From: Lederbergia citri
Lineage (GTDB): Bacteria > Bacillota > Bacilli > Bacillales > Bacillaceae_C
DNA length: 64,000 nt
Direction: 5' to 3'
Assembly (NCBI RefSeq): GCF_018343625.1
Contig: NZ_JAGYPG010000002.1
Location: 186,001 to 250,000 of the forward strand
The notes beneath the pieces are model-generated. The model had not been told where the DNA came from, made no database searches, and was given only the letters and a program-made list of their open reading frames with translations. Positions 1-13,254 of the stretch are shown here, one piece after another; within the stretch, counting starts at the first letter, position 1; the number at the start of each line of letters is the position of its first letter. Position numbers and translations under genes: made by a program.

Positions 1-151
1 TTTCACTTTTGTTACCAGAATCTTTTGATCCGCCTTTGTCTTCGCCTTTGCTGTCGCCACCAGCACTGTCTTTGGAACAGCCGGACAGGACACTAAAGGC
101 CATAAGCAGAGCAACTAAAGATAAAGTCAAAAACTTCGTTTTGTTTCTCAT
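1..151 (-). CDS. N-terminus of a lipoprotein, probable sugar-binding protein of the adjacent ABC transporter (partial)
   Basis: The window edge cuts this gene, so only 50 codons are visible. They encode a classic lipoprotein signal: basic start MRNKTKF, a hydrophobic stretch and the lipobox LSGC, followed by a Gly/Ser/Asp/Lys-rich linker typical of Gram-positive solute-binding lipoproteins. The ATG at 151 follows a strong GGGGG ribosome site. It lies just downstream of two LplB/LplC-type permeases in the same direction, where such transporters carry their extracellular binding protein. The substrate cannot be told from this fragment. Confidence 0.8.
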   Translation of the reverse strand, partial: MRNKTKFLTLSLVALLMAFSVLSGCSKDSAGGDSKGEDKGGSKDSGNKSE

Positions 152-208
152 TACTTTTCCCCCTTGATTTTTTTATATATTTAAAGCTCGCGCTTTAAAC
201 CAAGTTAA

Positions 209-1105
209 TTACCCTTTCAAAGATCCAACTAATACCCCTTTAACGAAGTATTTCTGAACGAATGGGTACACACAAATAATTGGTATCGTTGCAACCATCA
301 TGGTCGCCATCGATAGGGATTTTGTAGAGACTGACTTTAATTTCTGCATATGAGACGCTGCTGTTGAATCAGCCTGTGCCATTTGCTCCGTCATGATATT
401 GGAGCTAAGAATTTGCTGTAACATCGTTTGGATTGGCAATAATTTTTGATCTGAAATATAGATGCTTGGAGAGAACCAATCATTCCAATGATAGACAGCT
501 GTAAATAACGACAAGGTTGCGATGACTGGACCGGATAGCGGAAGGACAATTCGGAAGAACGTTCCCCAATATCCACATCCATCAATTTTAGCGGATTCTT
601 CCAGCCCTGAAGGCAAGCCTTGGAAGAAGGTCCGGAAGATGATCATGTTCCATACGCTGATTAAGCCTGGAATAATCATGACCCAAAATGTATTGAAAAG
701 TCCTAACCCTCTAATCAATAAGAAAGTAGGAATCAAACCACCACTGAAAAACATCGTGATGACACAGAAAATCATATAGTAGTTTCTACCAATCAATTCT
801 CTTCTCGACATCCCGTATGCGAAAATTGCAGTAAACATAACAGCTGTGGCTGTTCCGATTACGGTACGAAGAATAGAGATTAAAAATCCATTCAGGAGAC
901 GAGAATCCTGGAAGACGACACCATAATTGTCCAAAGAGAATACCCTTGGCCAAAAGGTGACTCCACCTTTCATCGTATCGACTCCACTGTTAAACGAGAT
1001 GACCAATGCATTCCAGAATGGATAAAAGGTGACAAAAGCTAATAATGTAAGCATGATGTATATAGTAATCGACATGACTCGATCGCCAGTTGTCATTTTT
1101 AACAT
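209..1105 (-). CDS. Carbohydrate ABC transporter permease, LplC/YtcP type
   Basis: A 298-residue inner-membrane permease with six predicted hydrophobic segments. The EAA-type cytoplasmic loop is visible around residues 180-200 (EESAKIDGCGYWGTFFRIVLP), where the ATPase docks. Family knowledge places it with LplC/YtcP permeases for complex or oligomeric sugars (CUT1 class). The ATG at 1105 follows AGGAGG. Its partner permease is upstream and the binding lipoprotein is downstream. No ATPase gene is visible, which is usual for this subclass because a shared MsmX-type ATPase serves several importers. Confidence 0.88.
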   Translation of the reverse strand: MLKMTTGDRVMSITIYIMLTLLAFVTFYPFWNALVISFNSGVDTMKGGVTFWPRVFSLDNYGVVFQDSRLLNGFLISILRTVIGTATAVMFTAIFAYGMSRRELIGRNYYMIFCVITMFFSGGLIPTFLLIRGLGLFNTFWVMIIPGLISVWNMIIFRTFFQGLPSGLEESAKIDGCGYWGTFFRIVLPLSGPVIATLSLFTAVYHWNDWFSPSIYISDQKLLPIQTMLQQILSSNIMTEQMAQADSTAASHMQKLKSVSTKSLSMATMMVATIPIICVYPFVQKYFVKGVLVGSLKG

Positions 1106-1121
1106 GTTATATCCTCCTCTT

Positions 1122-1219
1122 TGTCTAGCTTAGGCGCCTATCGACTTGATAAGTAAACATCTAAGTAAAAGCAGCATCTTAAGTCTGTTTGTCGATGATC
1201 AAGGCTTTCCCTTTCGCTT
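1122..1219 (+). repeat. Degenerate copy of a dispersed Bacillaceae intergenic repeat
   Basis: This stretch sits between the two permease genes and reads TGTCTAGCTTAGGCGCCTA, then ATCGACTTGATAAG, and ends GTCGATGATCAAGGCTTTCC followed by CTTTCGCTTA. The complement of 11855-12063 has the same ends: a TGTCTAGCTCC start with a GCGCCTATCGACT block, and a GATGAGCAAGGCGCTTACGC end. The middle differs in length, so this is a shorter, decayed member of the same family. It carries no ORF. Confidence 0.6.
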
Positions 1220-1220
1220 A

Positions 1221-2177
1221 TTACCATAGACTTGAACCAGCTCTTCTTGATAAGAAGTTTGCCAATGTGAGCAAGCCTACGCTGATGATGGCTTTAAATA
1301 GTCCGACAGCGGTTGCATAAGAAAATAGTGAGTGCTGAATACCTCTACGATATACATACGTATCCAAGACGTCCGCTACATCCCTTACAACTGGGTTAGA
1401 ACCTAAAAGGAGAATGTCCTCAAAACCAGCGTTCAATAGGTTTCCAATCGCTAAAATCATGAAAATCAAGATAACTGGCAAGATGGAAGGAATGGTGATC
1501 AAATATATTTGTTTGAATCTGCTTGCACCGTCAAGGGCTGCGGCTTCATAAAGCTGCTGATCGACACCCGCAATAGCAGCTAGGTAAACGATCGATCCAA
1601 ACCCAATATCTTTCCATACATTCGTCGTAACTAAGATTGCCCAAAAATATTTAGGAATGCTTAGGAAACTGATTGGTTCGTTAACCGCTCCAATCTTTTC
1701 CAAGGCGATATTAAGGCTACCATTATCTGTCGATAATAGGGACATGACAAAACCTGACACGATAACCCAAGATAAGAAGTGAGGTAAATAACTCACTGTT
1801 TGGACAACACGTTTAAAGAACATATGTCTGACTTCGTTCAACATTAAGGCCAAAATGATCGGTGCCGGAAATCCAATAAAGAACTTCAGAAAGCTGATCA
1901 CTAGCGTATTTCTCATTATTTGCGTAAATTCTGGAGCTGAAAAAAACATATTGAAATGTTTCATACCAGCCCAAGGACTTTCCGCAATCCCCTTAAAAAT
2001 GTTGTAATCCTTGAATGCCATGATAATTCCGTACATCGGAATGTAACTAAAAATAAAGATGAAGATGATCGCTGGAATAACCATCAATTGGAGTTCCCAT
2101 TGATTCAGCAGTCTAAAGAAGACTGATTTCTTCTTTGGCACTATCAAAACATCTTTATTTGCAACTACCTTTTCCAT
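1221..2177 (-). CDS. Carbohydrate ABC transporter permease, LplB/YteP type
   Basis: A 318-residue multi-spanning permease, first gene of the visible sugar-transport operon. It has the N-terminal extension and first membrane segment (around residues 30-50) usual for LplB-like proteins. The EAA loop near residues 210-240 reads YEAAALDGASRFKQIYLITI. I chose the ATG at 2177 because GGGGGAGA lies directly upstream. An in-frame ATG at 2195 would put that ribosome site inside the gene. It pairs with the permease at 209-1105 to form the membrane channel. Confidence 0.88.
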   Translation of the reverse strand: MEKVVANKDVLIVPKKKSVFFRLLNQWELQLMVIPAIIFIFIFSYIPMYGIIMAFKDYNIFKGIAESPWAGMKHFNMFFSAPEFTQIMRNTLVISFLKFFIGFPAPIILALMLNEVRHMFFKRVVQTVSYLPHFLSWVIVSGFVMSLLSTDNGSLNIALEKIGAVNEPISFLSIPKYFWAILVTTNVWKDIGFGSIVYLAAIAGVDQQLYEAAALDGASRFKQIYLITIPSILPVILIFMILAIGNLLNAGFEDILLLGSNPVVRDVADVLDTYVYRRGIQHSLFSYATAVGLFKAIISVGLLTLANFLSRRAGSSLW

Positions 2178-2298
2178 ATCGTCTCCCCCGAACATTTCTT
2201 GATGTTTTTTATATCTTGTTACTCTTTAAAAGATTCAATCTTTAAAACGCTTACTTATTATTGTAAAAATAAAAGAAAACTCTCTCTTTACTCCCTTC

Positions 2299-2345
2299 GA
2301 CAAAATTTGATAAGATTATAGCGCTTCCATTAAAACGTAAGAATA
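2299..2345 (-). promoter_or_regulatory. Promoter with overlapping CcpA (cre) site for the sugar ABC operon
   Basis: On the minus strand a perfect TATAAT -10 box (2315-2320) is overlapped by TGGAAGCGCTATAA (2316-2329). That matches 13 of 14 positions of the cre consensus TGNAANCGNWWWCA. A weaker cre-like box lies at 2242-2255. The -35 is poor. The placement fits carbon catabolite repression of the transporter by CcpA. The rest of the 2178-2533 gap is AT-rich leader and shows no gene. Confidence 0.55.
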
Positions 2346-2533
2346 TTCATAGTTTCATAGTTTTTACATGAAATCCCTTTCATTCATCCGCTACGAAAGA
2401 CTTATTACCTAGTCTGCGATAATATTTTCCAGTTTTTTTACAAGAATCAAGTAATAAACTCGTAATTGTTATAATCATTTTAAACATGATGTAACAAATA
2501 GTCAATAAGGTTTTTAAAATTTGCAAATATTAA

Positions 2534-2588
2534 TAGAAAAAAAATAAGGACTCGATTAACACAATAATGTGTCAAAAGCCCTATTTTT
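2534..2588 (-). terminator. Terminator after smpB
   Basis: On the minus strand, AATAGGGC and TGACACA pair imperfectly with TGTGTTA and GTCCTTATT around a TTAT loop, followed by TTATTTTTTTTCT. The hairpin begins right after the smpB stop codon. Confidence 0.65.
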
Positions 2589-2589
2589 T

Positions 2590-3057
2590 CTACATTTTTT
2601 GCCGTTCCCGGAATGCCCTTTCTATATCACGCTTAGCTTCTTTTTGTTTTAAATCTTCACGTTTGTCGTATTTTTTCTTTCCTTTTCCGAGCCCGATTAA
2701 TATTTTTGCAAATCCATTTTTCAAGTATATTTTTAAAGGAATGATAGAATATCCCTGCTCTTTCGATTCACCTATAAGCTTGTTTATTTCTTTACGATGT
2801 AATAATAATTTTCTTGTTCGAAGCGGGTCATGATTATATCGATTTCCTTGTTCATAAGGACTAATATGAGCATTATGTAAAAATAGTTCTCCGTTTTGCA
2901 CTCTTGCAAAAGAATCTCTTAAATTTACTCTGCCTGCTCTAATAGATTTGATTTCAGTACCTTGAAGGACAATTCCTGCTTCGTACGTATCTTCAATAAA
3001 ATAGTCATGGCTGGCCTTTTTATTTTGGGCAATTAATTTTCCTTCTCCTTTTGGCAT
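2590..3057 (-). CDS. smpB: SsrA-binding protein SmpB
   Basis: This 155-residue protein binds tmRNA and delivers it to stalled ribosomes for trans-translation. The sequence has the family landmarks: N-terminal [20 protein letters not shown], the [13 protein letters not shown] strand, HISPYEQGN, and a basic C-terminal tail ending FRERQKM that folds in the ribosomal decoding site. Length is standard. It follows rnr, the usual Bacillus order, and RNase R is the exonuclease linked to trans-translation. No tmRNA gene follows it here, unlike in B. subtilis. Confidence 0.97.
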   Translation of the reverse strand: MPKGEGKLIAQNKKASHDYFIEDTYEAGIVLQGTEIKSIRAGRVNLRDSFARVQNGELFLHNAHISPYEQGNRYNHDPLRTRKLLLHRKEINKLIGESKEQGYSIIPLKIYLKNGFAKILIGLGKGKKKYDKREDLKQKEAKRDIERAFRERQKM

Positions 3058-3152
3058 TCGTCTTCCCCCCTCGGCAAACTGAACTCGTCTTCATATTATA
3101 CATGAAATTTAAAAAGGTTAGAAGCAAGACCTCCAACCTTTTCGTACAAGAA

Positions 3153-5477
3153 TCAGCGTTTTCCTCTACTTCGCTTTTTGCTATTTTTAGCAGGTGAATT
3201 TTCGTATGTTTTTTTCTTTTTCTTTCTTGGAGGCCTTGTGGACCATTCCTCATCTTCTGTTGAGCCTTGAGGGCCTTTCTCTTTTTTCCCAGATTTGAGT
3301 TTTACGACTTTCGTCTGTCGATTTTCATCGTTGCGCTTGCGGTTACTTTTCATTCCAACAATTTCAAAATCTATATCATGTTCCTCTTTATTTACCTTAA
3401 TGACTCGAACTGTTATCTCATCACCAATCCTATAAACATTACCGGTTCTCTCGCCAATCATCGCTAAATGACGTTCATCATAACGATAGTAGTCATCGGT
3501 CATATAACTAACATGGACAAGACCTTCAATCGTGTTAGGAAGTTCAACAAACATACCGAAATTCGTTACAGAGCTAATAATTCCATCAAACTCTTCTCCG
3601 ATCTTATCTTCCATATATTCGGCCTTTTTCATTTCATCTGTATCTCGTTCCGCATCAACCGCACGGCGTTCGCGTTTTGAAGAATGGTCTGCTATCTCAG
3701 AAAGCTGAGCGTGCCACTTTGCCCGCGTAGCCTCATCCAATTTCCCCTCGATTAAATATGTACGAATTAACCGATGTACAATTAAATCCGGATATCTGCG
3801 GATTGGGGATGTAAAATGAGTATAGAATTTTGTAGACAATCCAAAGTGCCCAATACTTTCGGGATCATACTTTGCTTGCTGCATCGAACGCAACATGACA
3901 GTTGAAATGACCATTTCTTCGGGTTTGCCTTGTACCGTCTCAATGATTTCTTGCAACGCTCTAGGATGGACAGAATTTGCTGTTCCACGGACAACTAGGC
4001 CAAAGTTTGTGATAAATTCAAAGAATCTCTGTAATTTTTCTTCTTTCGGATCTTCATGAATACGGTAAATAAATGGAACATCAAGCCAGTGAAAATGCTC
4101 AGCAATCGTTTCATTCGCAACAAGCATGAATTCTTCTATGATTCTCTCCCCAATGGATCTCTCTCTTATAACAACATCCGTTGGCTTTCCTTCATCGTCC
4201 ACAATGACTTTCGCTTCTTTAAAGTCAAAATCAATTGCGCCGCGCTTCATGCGTTTATTTTGTAAAATTCCTTGCAGTTCCTCCATTAGTTCAAACATTG
4301 GCACAAGTGGTTCGTATTTCGACCTTAACTCCTCATCTTTATCAATCAAAATATGATTGACGTCGGAGTATGTCATCCGCTCTGTTGTTTTGATGACGCT
4401 TTGGAAAATCTCATGATTGACCACTTCTCCATGTTTGTTTAGTTCCATTTCACAGGAAAGAGTAAAGCGGTCAACTTTTGGATTGAGTGAACAAATGCCA
4501 TTAGATAAGCGGTGAGGAATCATTGGAATGACACGATCAACTAAATAAACACTCGTTCCCCGTTCAAAGGCTTCTTGATCAATAGGTGATCCTTCTTTTA
4601 CATAATGGCTCACATCTGCTATATGAACACCGAGTTTGTAGTTTCCATTATCTAATTTAGTCAGCGTCACAGCATCGTCTAAATCTTTTGCATCAGCTCC
4701 ATCGATTGTCACAATGACTTCATCACGTAAATCGCGACGTTTCGGTATATCATTTTCATCTACTGTATCAGGGATACTATTAGCTTGTTCTAACACTTCA
4801 TCTGGAAAAGCAAGTGGAAGTCCGTGCTGATGGATGATGGATAAAATATCGACACCCGGATCATTTTTATGTCCTAAGATTTGAATGATTTCGCCTTCCG
4901 CATTTTTTCGATCTTCAGGAAATGCTGTAATTTTAACAACTACTTTATGACCTTCAATCGCACCCATACTTGCATTTTTCGGAATAAAAATATCATCTGC
5001 AATTTTTTTATCATCTGGAATGACAAAACCGAAATGGCGACTTTCAACATATGTTCCTACAACTTCTTCAGAGCCGCGCTTGAGGATTCGAATAACAGTA
5101 CCTTCACGGCGGGATCCAGATGACTCTCCGGTCACCCTTACTAAAACACTATCTCCATGCATCGCGCCATTTTTTTCATGCGGCGGAATGAAAATGTCAT
5201 CTAGACCTGATTCGTCTGGAATAAGGAAAGCAAATCCTTTCGCATGTCCTGATAGCGTTCCCCTTACAAGATTCATTTTTTCAGGGAGGCCGTAACGATT
5301 ACTTCTCGTCCTTACGACGAGTCCTTTTTCCTCCATTTGCACAAGAGCTTTAACAAGATTTTTAAATTCGGCAGCATCTTTAATTTCAAATGCTTCTTCC
5401 AATTCTTGTACGGTAAGAGGTTTATAAGCCTCTTCTTTCATATATGATAAGACCTTTTCGAAATCCAGTTCTTCCAT
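3153..5477 (-). CDS. rnr: Ribonuclease R
   Basis: A 774-residue 3'-5' exoribonuclease of the RNB family that degrades structured RNA and assists trans-translation. In order: an N-terminal winged helix (about 1-65), two cold-shock domains (about 70-205), the RNB catalytic domain with metal-binding aspartates in [11 protein letters not shown] (D259, D265, D267, D268), an S1 domain (about 630-710) and a Lys-rich tail. Its ATG at 5477 follows AAGGAGG. It lies between est and smpB on one strand, so they are probably co-transcribed. Confidence 0.97.
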   Translation of the reverse strand: MEELDFEKVLSYMKEEAYKPLTVQELEEAFEIKDAAEFKNLVKALVQMEEKGLVVRTRSNRYGLPEKMNLVRGTLSGHAKGFAFLIPDESGLDDIFIPPHEKNGAMHGDSVLVRVTGESSGSRREGTVIRILKRGSEEVVGTYVESRHFGFVIPDDKKIADDIFIPKNASMGAIEGHKVVVKITAFPEDRKNAEGEIIQILGHKNDPGVDILSIIHQHGLPLAFPDEVLEQANSIPDTVDENDIPKRRDLRDEVIVTIDGADAKDLDDAVTLTKLDNGNYKLGVHIADVSHYVKEGSPIDQEAFERGTSVYLVDRVIPMIPHRLSNGICSLNPKVDRFTLSCEMELNKHGEVVNHEIFQSVIKTTERMTYSDVNHILIDKDEELRSKYEPLVPMFELMEELQGILQNKRMKRGAIDFDFKEAKVIVDDEGKPTDVVIRERSIGERIIEEFMLVANETIAEHFHWLDVPFIYRIHEDPKEEKLQRFFEFITNFGLVVRGTANSVHPRALQEIIETVQGKPEEMVISTVMLRSMQQAKYDPESIGHFGLSTKFYTHFTSPIRRYPDLIVHRLIRTYLIEGKLDEATRAKWHAQLSEIADHSSKRERRAVDAERDTDEMKKAEYMEDKIGEEFDGIISSVTNFGMFVELPNTIEGLVHVSYMTDDYYRYDERHLAMIGERTGNVYRIGDEITVRVIKVNKEEHDIDFEIVGMKSNRKRNDENRQTKVVKLKSGKKEKGPQGSTEDEEWSTRPPRKKKKKTYENSPAKNSKKRSRGKR

Positions 5478-5498
5478 CCTTCCAACCTCCTTGTAGGT

Positions 5499-6245
5499 CT
5501 ACACTGACCAATCAAGCCCATTTAGAAAATGTAATATATCATCATGGAGCATCTCTTTTTCAGGGCCAAGTGTGATGACATGTCCAGAGTGCTCGTACCA
5601 TTTAATATTTTTATGTACGGATTCTGCTTCTTCGTAAATAATATTTGCACTGTTTTCGTTGATCATTTTATCGTTACGCGCTTGAACAACGAAAAGAGGA
5701 GCATATGTCATATCAACGTTATCGCGAACATCAGCAATTAAACCTTGAAGTGCTTTTAATGTTTCCATTGGCGTCTTTTGGAAATCTTCCATTTCTTGCG
5801 ATATTTGTTTCTCTGATTTTCCCTCGAACTGTTTATATTCTTTGGCATAATCTAAGATTCCTGCGTACATAACTTCTTCACTTTTAATATACATAGGAGC
5901 ACACATTGGAATTATTCCCTTTACTGGTACAGTGTAACCTAGTTTCAAAGAAAATACCCCACCTAACGATAGACCCGCAACTGCGATTTCATCAAAACCT
6001 TTTTCTTTTAAAAATTGGTATCCTTCCATAACATCTTTCCACCAATCATCGGGACCGGTATGAACTAATTGCTCTGGGGGAACTCCGTGGCCTTTATATT
6101 GTGGGGCGTGACTTGTATATCCATTTTTTTCAAGATAACGACCAAGCTGTCTTACATCAGCGCTATTCCCTGTAAATCCATGTAATAAAAGTACTGCTCT
6201 TTTCCCCGCTTCAAACGTAAACGGCTGGGGTGGTTTTATTTTCAT
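5499..6245 (-). CDS. est: Carboxylesterase of the Est30 family
   Basis: An alpha/beta hydrolase of 248 residues acting on short-chain esters, closely resembling Geobacillus Est30 in length and sequence. The triad is visible: Ser93 in GLSLG, Asp192 in ARND and His222 in SGHV, with the oxyanion element HGFTG at 22-26. I start at the ATG at 6245 (MKIKPPQPF), which follows AGGTG and matches the family start. An upstream in-frame start at 6275 adds ten unlikely residues. The secG-est-rnr-smpB order is common in Bacillaceae. Confidence 0.93.
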   Translation of the reverse strand: MKIKPPQPFTFEAGKRAVLLLHGFTGNSADVRQLGRYLEKNGYTSHAPQYKGHGVPPEQLVHTGPDDWWKDVMEGYQFLKEKGFDEIAVAGLSLGGVFSLKLGYTVPVKGIIPMCAPMYIKSEEVMYAGILDYAKEYKQFEGKSEKQISQEMEDFQKTPMETLKALQGLIADVRDNVDMTYAPLFVVQARNDKMINENSANIIYEEAESVHKNIKWYEHSGHVITLGPEKEMLHDDILHFLNGLDWSV

Positions 6246-6379
6246 TATGTAAACACCTGCTATTCTGTTAATCAATATAGTTTATTTTTATCAAAGAGCG
6301 TAGAAACAATCCAGAAATATGATTTTATTGTATTGTTTCCCGGTTCTTTTTTTCGACCGTTTCAAGTAAAAAATCGGGA

Positions 6380-6525
6380 TTGTCACAAATATTGTTCTAT
6401 TGATCTTGAATCGTACAAGAACTCTGGCGTTTGTCACACTAATAGTTCGATTAGTCTTGGATCGCACAAGAACTTCCGGTGTTTGTCACAGTTCTTGTTC
6501 GATTGGTCTTGAATCTCTGTGCTTA
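6380..6525. repeat. Three imperfect 51-bp tandem repeats between est and secG
   Basis: Units begin near 6380, 6431 and 6483, each opening with TTGTCACA. Next come a GTTCNATT element and TCTTGRATC. Units one and two continue with ACAAGAACT; the third decays after TTGAATCTCTG. The 6246-6601 gap holds no convincing gene; the short open frame across it only reflects the repeat. Confidence 0.65.
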
Positions 6526-6601
6526 TTTAATAAGAGACTGAATAAAGTCAGAACTCTATTCAAGTTGAGCCAAACGAAGAACAAAATTCTTAAGTTGCCC
6601 A

Positions 6602-6636
6602 TAAAAAAGAAAAACCTGGCCACATGAGACCAGGTT
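6602..6636 (-). terminator. Terminator after secG
   Basis: A perfect 7-bp stem AACCTGG/CCAGGTT (6613-6619 with 6630-6636) is followed on the minus strand by a T-rich run complementary to 6602-6612. It separates secG from est. Confidence 0.88.
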
Positions 6637-6643
6637 ACTCTCT

Positions 6644-6880
6644 TTATACTGAAAGAAATGAAACGGCAATTGTTAATAGGAAAAACAGTACTGACAATAC
6701 GACCGTTATACGATGGAGGATAAGGTCCATTCCGCGCGCTTTTTGCTTTCCAAATAGCTGCTCGGCTCCACCGGAAATCGCTCCGGAAAGTCCAGCGCTT
6801 TTTCCTGATTGTAATAAGACAACACCAATAAGTCCAATAGAAACAATAATTAATAAAGTGATTGCTAATGTATGCAACAT
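6644..6880 (-). CDS. secG: Preprotein translocase subunit SecG
   Basis: This 78-residue membrane protein stabilises the SecYEG channel. It shows two membrane helices (about 3-22 and 55-77) joined by the conserved cytoplasmic loop with [19 protein letters not shown]. The ATG at 6880 has AGGGGG eleven bases upstream. A GTG at 6892 would overlap that ribosome site and is rejected. It lies downstream of eno but behind eno's terminator. Confidence 0.95.
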   Translation of the reverse strand: MLHTLAITLLIIVSIGLIGVVLLQSGKSAGLSGAISGGAEQLFGKQKARGMDLILHRITVVLSVLFFLLTIAVSFLSV

Positions 6881-6956
6881 CTTAACGTACACCCCCTGAA
6901 ACGAACATAAGAAGATACATTAAATGTATCACAAATATATACAATTGTACAAGAGT

Positions 6957-6988
6957 TAAAAAAGAAAGAGCCAGTTCGAAAACTGACC
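6957..6988 (-). terminator. Terminator after eno
   Basis: The complementary strand carries GTCAGTT-TTCG-AACTGGC (6970-6987), a 7-bp stem with one G-U pair, followed by a T-rich tail. It closes the glycolytic operon. Confidence 0.85.
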
Positions 6989-6997
6989 CTTCTCATC

Positions 6998-8302
<1,305 letters not shown>

Positions 8303-8329
8303 TTAATAATTTTTTTAAAACAAATTTTA

Positions 8330-9867
8330 TTATTCCTCAATAAGTGTGGATCCTGTCATTTCTTTTGGCTGATCTAAATTCAATAAATCAAGCATAGTTG
8401 GAGCAAGATCAGCAAGAATCCCACCATCTCTCACTTTTATACCATTTTTAGTAATAATAACTGGAACAGGATTTGTTGTGTGAGCTGTCATTGGAGTGCC
8501 TTCAAGCGTGACAACTTCATCTGAATTTCCGTGATCCGCTGTAATAATCGCTGATCCACCTTTAGAAAGAATCAAATCTACGACTTTGCCAAGGCATTCA
8601 TCAACTGCCTCAATAGCTTTTATAGTGGGTTCAAGCATCCCAGAGTGACCAACCATATCTGGATTAGCAAAGTTCAAGAGTATGGCATCAAAACGATCGT
8701 CTTCGATTTGTTCACATAAAGCCTCAGTCACTTCATATGCGCTCATTTCTGGCTTTAAGTCATAAGTAGCGACTTTCGGTGAATTGATTAAAATTCTTTG
8801 CTCACCTGGGAATGGCTCTTCTCTTCCACCATTCATAAAAAAGGTAACATGTGGATATTTTTCCGTCTCAGCTATTCTAAGCTGTGCTAACCCATTATCA
8901 GAAATCACTTGGCCAACTGTTTGATCTAAATTAACAGATTTAAAGGCAACATATCCGTCAACTGTTTCAGAAAAATGAGTCATACAAACAAAGTAAAGAT
9001 GCTTTGGACGATTTTCACCGCGATTAAAAGCTGTGAACTCTTCGTTTGTAAAAACGTTGGAAATCTGAATGGCACGATCCGGACGGAAATTGTAAAAAAT
9101 GACTGTATCCTCATCTTCCACAGTTGCAATCGGTTTTCCGTTTTCATCAACCATCACAGAAGGTATGACGAATTCATCAAAGATTCCGTGAGTATATGAG
9201 TCTTCCACTAATTCCAATGGATCCGAATATACCGGACCTTCTCCATATGCCATCGCACGGTAAGCTTTTTCTACACGATCCCAGCGTTTATCTCTATCCA
9301 TTGAATAGAAACGTCCAGAAATAGTAGCAAATTGGCCTACTCCATATTCCTTTATTTTTTCTTGTGTTTCTTTAATGTATTTTTCCGCCGTTTGTGGACC
9401 AACGTCACGACCGTCAAGGATTGCATGAATATAAACATCTTTGACACCTTCGTCAGCAGCTAGCTTTAATAGAGCCCATAAATGACTGATATGACTATGG
9501 ACTCCTCCATCAGAAAGCAATCCGAAAAGATGCAGCTTCTTTCCCGTTTTCTTTACATGTTCTATTGCTTGAAGAAAAGTATCATTTTTTTCAAACTCGC
9601 CATTGCGAATAGCGATATTAACACGGGTTAAGCTTTGATACACAATTCTCCCTGCACCAATATTTAAATGCCCTACTTCAGAATTCCCCATTTGACCTTC
9701 TGGTAGTCCAACTGCTTCACCACAGGCTGTAAGCTGGTTATGCGGATACGTATTCCAATAGCGGTCAAAATTAGGCTTTTTCGCTTGAGCAACAGCATTT
9801 CCCATTGTTTCTTTACGACAGCCGAATCCGTCTAGGATGATGAGTGCAACAGGTGCTTTCTTACTCA

Positions 9868-9868
<1 letters not shown>
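8330..9868 (-). CDS. gpmI: 2,3-bisphosphoglycerate-independent phosphoglycerate mutase
   Basis: This 512-residue Mn-dependent mutase interconverts 3- and 2-phosphoglycerate and is of alkaline phosphatase type. The first metal site is ALIILDGFG (D13) and the phosphoserine nucleophile is S63 in [28 protein letters not shown] and [10 protein letters not shown] also match the family. Its ATG shares one base with the tpiA stop (TAATG), indicating translational coupling. The B. subtilis orthologue is pH-sensitive during sporulation; that is family knowledge, not shown here. Confidence 0.97.
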
Positions 9869-10650
<782 letters not shown>

Positions 10651-11835
10651 CTATTTATCATCCAAAGCAGCGACACCAGGCAATACTTTTCCTTCCATGA
10701 ATTCAAGAGAAGCACCGCCACCTGTAGAAATATGACTCATTTGATCTGCAAGTCCAAATTGCTCCACTGCTGCTGCTGAGTCACCGCCACCAATGACGGA
10801 GTATGTATCTTTCGCATCTGCAAGTGCTTCAGCAATGGCTTTTGTTCCATTTGCAAATGGCTCCATCTCGAACACACCCATTGGTCCATTCCAAATAACA
10901 AGCTTAGAATCTTGAATCACTTTTTTATAAAGTTCCCGAGTTTTCGGACCGATATCCAATGCTTCCCAGTCTGAAGGAATTTCTTTAATTGATACGATTT
11001 GAGTATTGGCATTTACAGAAAAGTCATCAGCAATGACAACATCTTCTGGCATGTAGAAGTTAACACCTTTTTCTTTCGCTTTTGCAATAAAAGAATTTGC
11101 TAAATCAAGCTTATCTTCTTCTAATAAAGACTTACCCACTTCGTGACCTTGCGCTTTAATGAACGTATACGCAAGTCCTCCGCCGATAATAAGGTTATCA
11201 ACTTTATCGAGCAAATTGTCGATAACGCCAATTTTATCCTTTACTTTAGCCCCACCGATAATTGCTGTAAATGGACGTTCTGGATTGGAAAGAGCTTTGC
11301 CAAGCACTTCTAATTCCTTATCCATTAAAAAGCCTGCAGCTGATGGAAGAAACTTTGCAATTCCTTCTGTGGATGCATGAGCGCGATGTGCAGCACCAAA
11401 AGCATCATTGACGTATACATCAGCTAGCTCAGCAAATGCTTTTGCTAGTTCAGGATCATTTTTTTCTTCGCCTGGATAAAAACGAACATTTTCTAGTAAA
11501 ATGACGTCCCCTTCTTTTAGGCTGGAGATTTGTTCTTTTACATTTTCTCCGTAGGCTTCATCAGCTTTTCCAACTTTTTTATTTAATAATTCGGAAAGAC
11601 GTTCAGCAACTGGTGTAAGTCGTAGCTCTTCCTTCACTTCACCCTTAGGTCTTCCTAGGTGACTCGCCAATATGACGATAGCGCCTTGCTCCGATAGATA
11701 TTGGATAGTAGGCAAAGCCGCTTTAATCCGTGTATCATCCGTTACTTTTCCTTCACTCATCGGAACGTTGAAGTCTACTCGGCAAAATACACGTTTTCCT
11801 TTTACGTCAATATCTTTAATTGATTTTTTATCCAT
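10651..11835 (-). CDS. pgk: Phosphoglycerate kinase
   Basis: A 394-residue two-domain kinase transferring phosphate from 1,3-bisphosphoglycerate to ADP. Seen are RVDFNVP near residue 20, the basic-patch SHLGRPKG, the hinge region and the nucleotide loop [10 protein letters not shown] near the C-terminus. The start at 11835 ([10 protein letters not shown]) follows AGGGAGG. A longer in-frame extension runs into the repeat at 11855-12063, is Pro/His-rich and is not part of the protein. Confidence 0.97.
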   Translation of the reverse strand: MDKKSIKDIDVKGKRVFCRVDFNVPMSEGKVTDDTRIKAALPTIQYLSEQGAIVILASHLGRPKGEVKEELRLTPVAERLSELLNKKVGKADEAYGENVKEQISSLKEGDVILLENVRFYPGEEKNDPELAKAFAELADVYVNDAFGAAHRAHASTEGIAKFLPSAAGFLMDKELEVLGKALSNPERPFTAIIGGAKVKDKIGVIDNLLDKVDNLIIGGGLAYTFIKAQGHEVGKSLLEEDKLDLANSFIAKAKEKGVNFYMPEDVVIADDFSVNANTQIVSIKEIPSDWEALDIGPKTRELYKKVIQDSKLVIWNGPMGVFEMEPFANGTKAIAEALADAKDTYSVIGGGDSAAAVEQFGLADQMSHISTGGGASLEFMEGKVLPGVAALDDK

Positions 11836-11854
11836 CACGCAAGCCTCCCTTAAT

Positions 11855-12063
11855 TGAAATGCGTAAGCGCCTTGCTCATCGACGTACAGGCCCGCAGGAT
11901 GCGGGTCCGTCGACTTTGCCACAGGATGTGGCGTTTTTAGTCGACGTTCCTTCAAAAGCCTTTGACTGAGATATAGGAAACACGACGAGGAACGAGTCGA
12001 TGTTGACTTATCGTAGGGAAAAGGACAAGAAGTTTGCTAGTCGATAGGCGTTGGAGCTAGACA
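11855..12063 (-). repeat. 209-bp dispersed Bacillaceae repeat inserted between gapA and pgk
   Basis: Read on the minus strand it starts TGTCTAGCTCC and ends GGCGCTTACGCATTTC. Inside are small inverted repeats, for example CGACGTACAGGCCCGCAGG with GCGGGTCCGTCG and GCCACAGGATGTGGC, so it can fold. The shortened copy at 1122-1219 shares both ends. It has no gene of its own. Position and ends suggest a non-autonomous mobile repeat that has landed in the glycolytic operon; pgk is left with its ribosome site intact. Confidence 0.72.
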
Positions 12064-12070
12064 TAAAAAT

Positions 12071-12105
12071 AATATGAAAAAAGGAGGGGATTGTATCCCT
12101 CTCCC
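12071..12105 (-). terminator. Terminator or attenuator after gapA
   Basis: On the minus strand GGAGAGGG pairs with CCCCTCC (12083-12104, one bulge), followed by TTTTTTC. It lies between gapA and the repeat, so it may make gapA more abundant than the downstream genes. Confidence 0.75.
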
Positions 12106-12157
12106 CATTGTCCATTATAAATCGCGCACCGAAGATTTCCAATTATTCGTGTGTTTA

Positions 12158-13192
<1,035 letters not shown>

Positions 13193-13221
13193 TTATTTTT
13201 ATATTAAAAAGGATCCATCAA

Positions 13222-13252
13222 GAAAGCCATAGGAAAATGATTATCGACTTTC
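13222..13252 (-). promoter_or_regulatory. Hairpin in the cggR-gapA junction
   Basis: GAAAGTC and GGCTTTC can pair (7 bp with one wobble) just after the cggR stop. In B. subtilis the cggR-gapA transcript is cut near here and a 5' hairpin stabilises the gapA part. The same role here is inferred from position only. Confidence 0.4.
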
Positions 13253-13254
13253 CT

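Noticed and set aside
2178..2533. Possible tmRNA gene next to smpB
   Set aside because: ssrA follows smpB in B. subtilis, so I looked for a tag reading frame ending in ALAA and a tRNA-like end on either strand. Neither is present; the stretch is AT-rich leader.
6400..6627. 75-codon plus-strand frame
   Set aside because: It lies over the 51-bp repeats and ends in the secG terminator. It has no ribosome site and a repeat-like translation.
11836..11955. Longer N-terminus for phosphoglycerate kinase
   Set aside because: The extra residues come from the dispersed repeat. The family start and AGGGAGG are at 11835.
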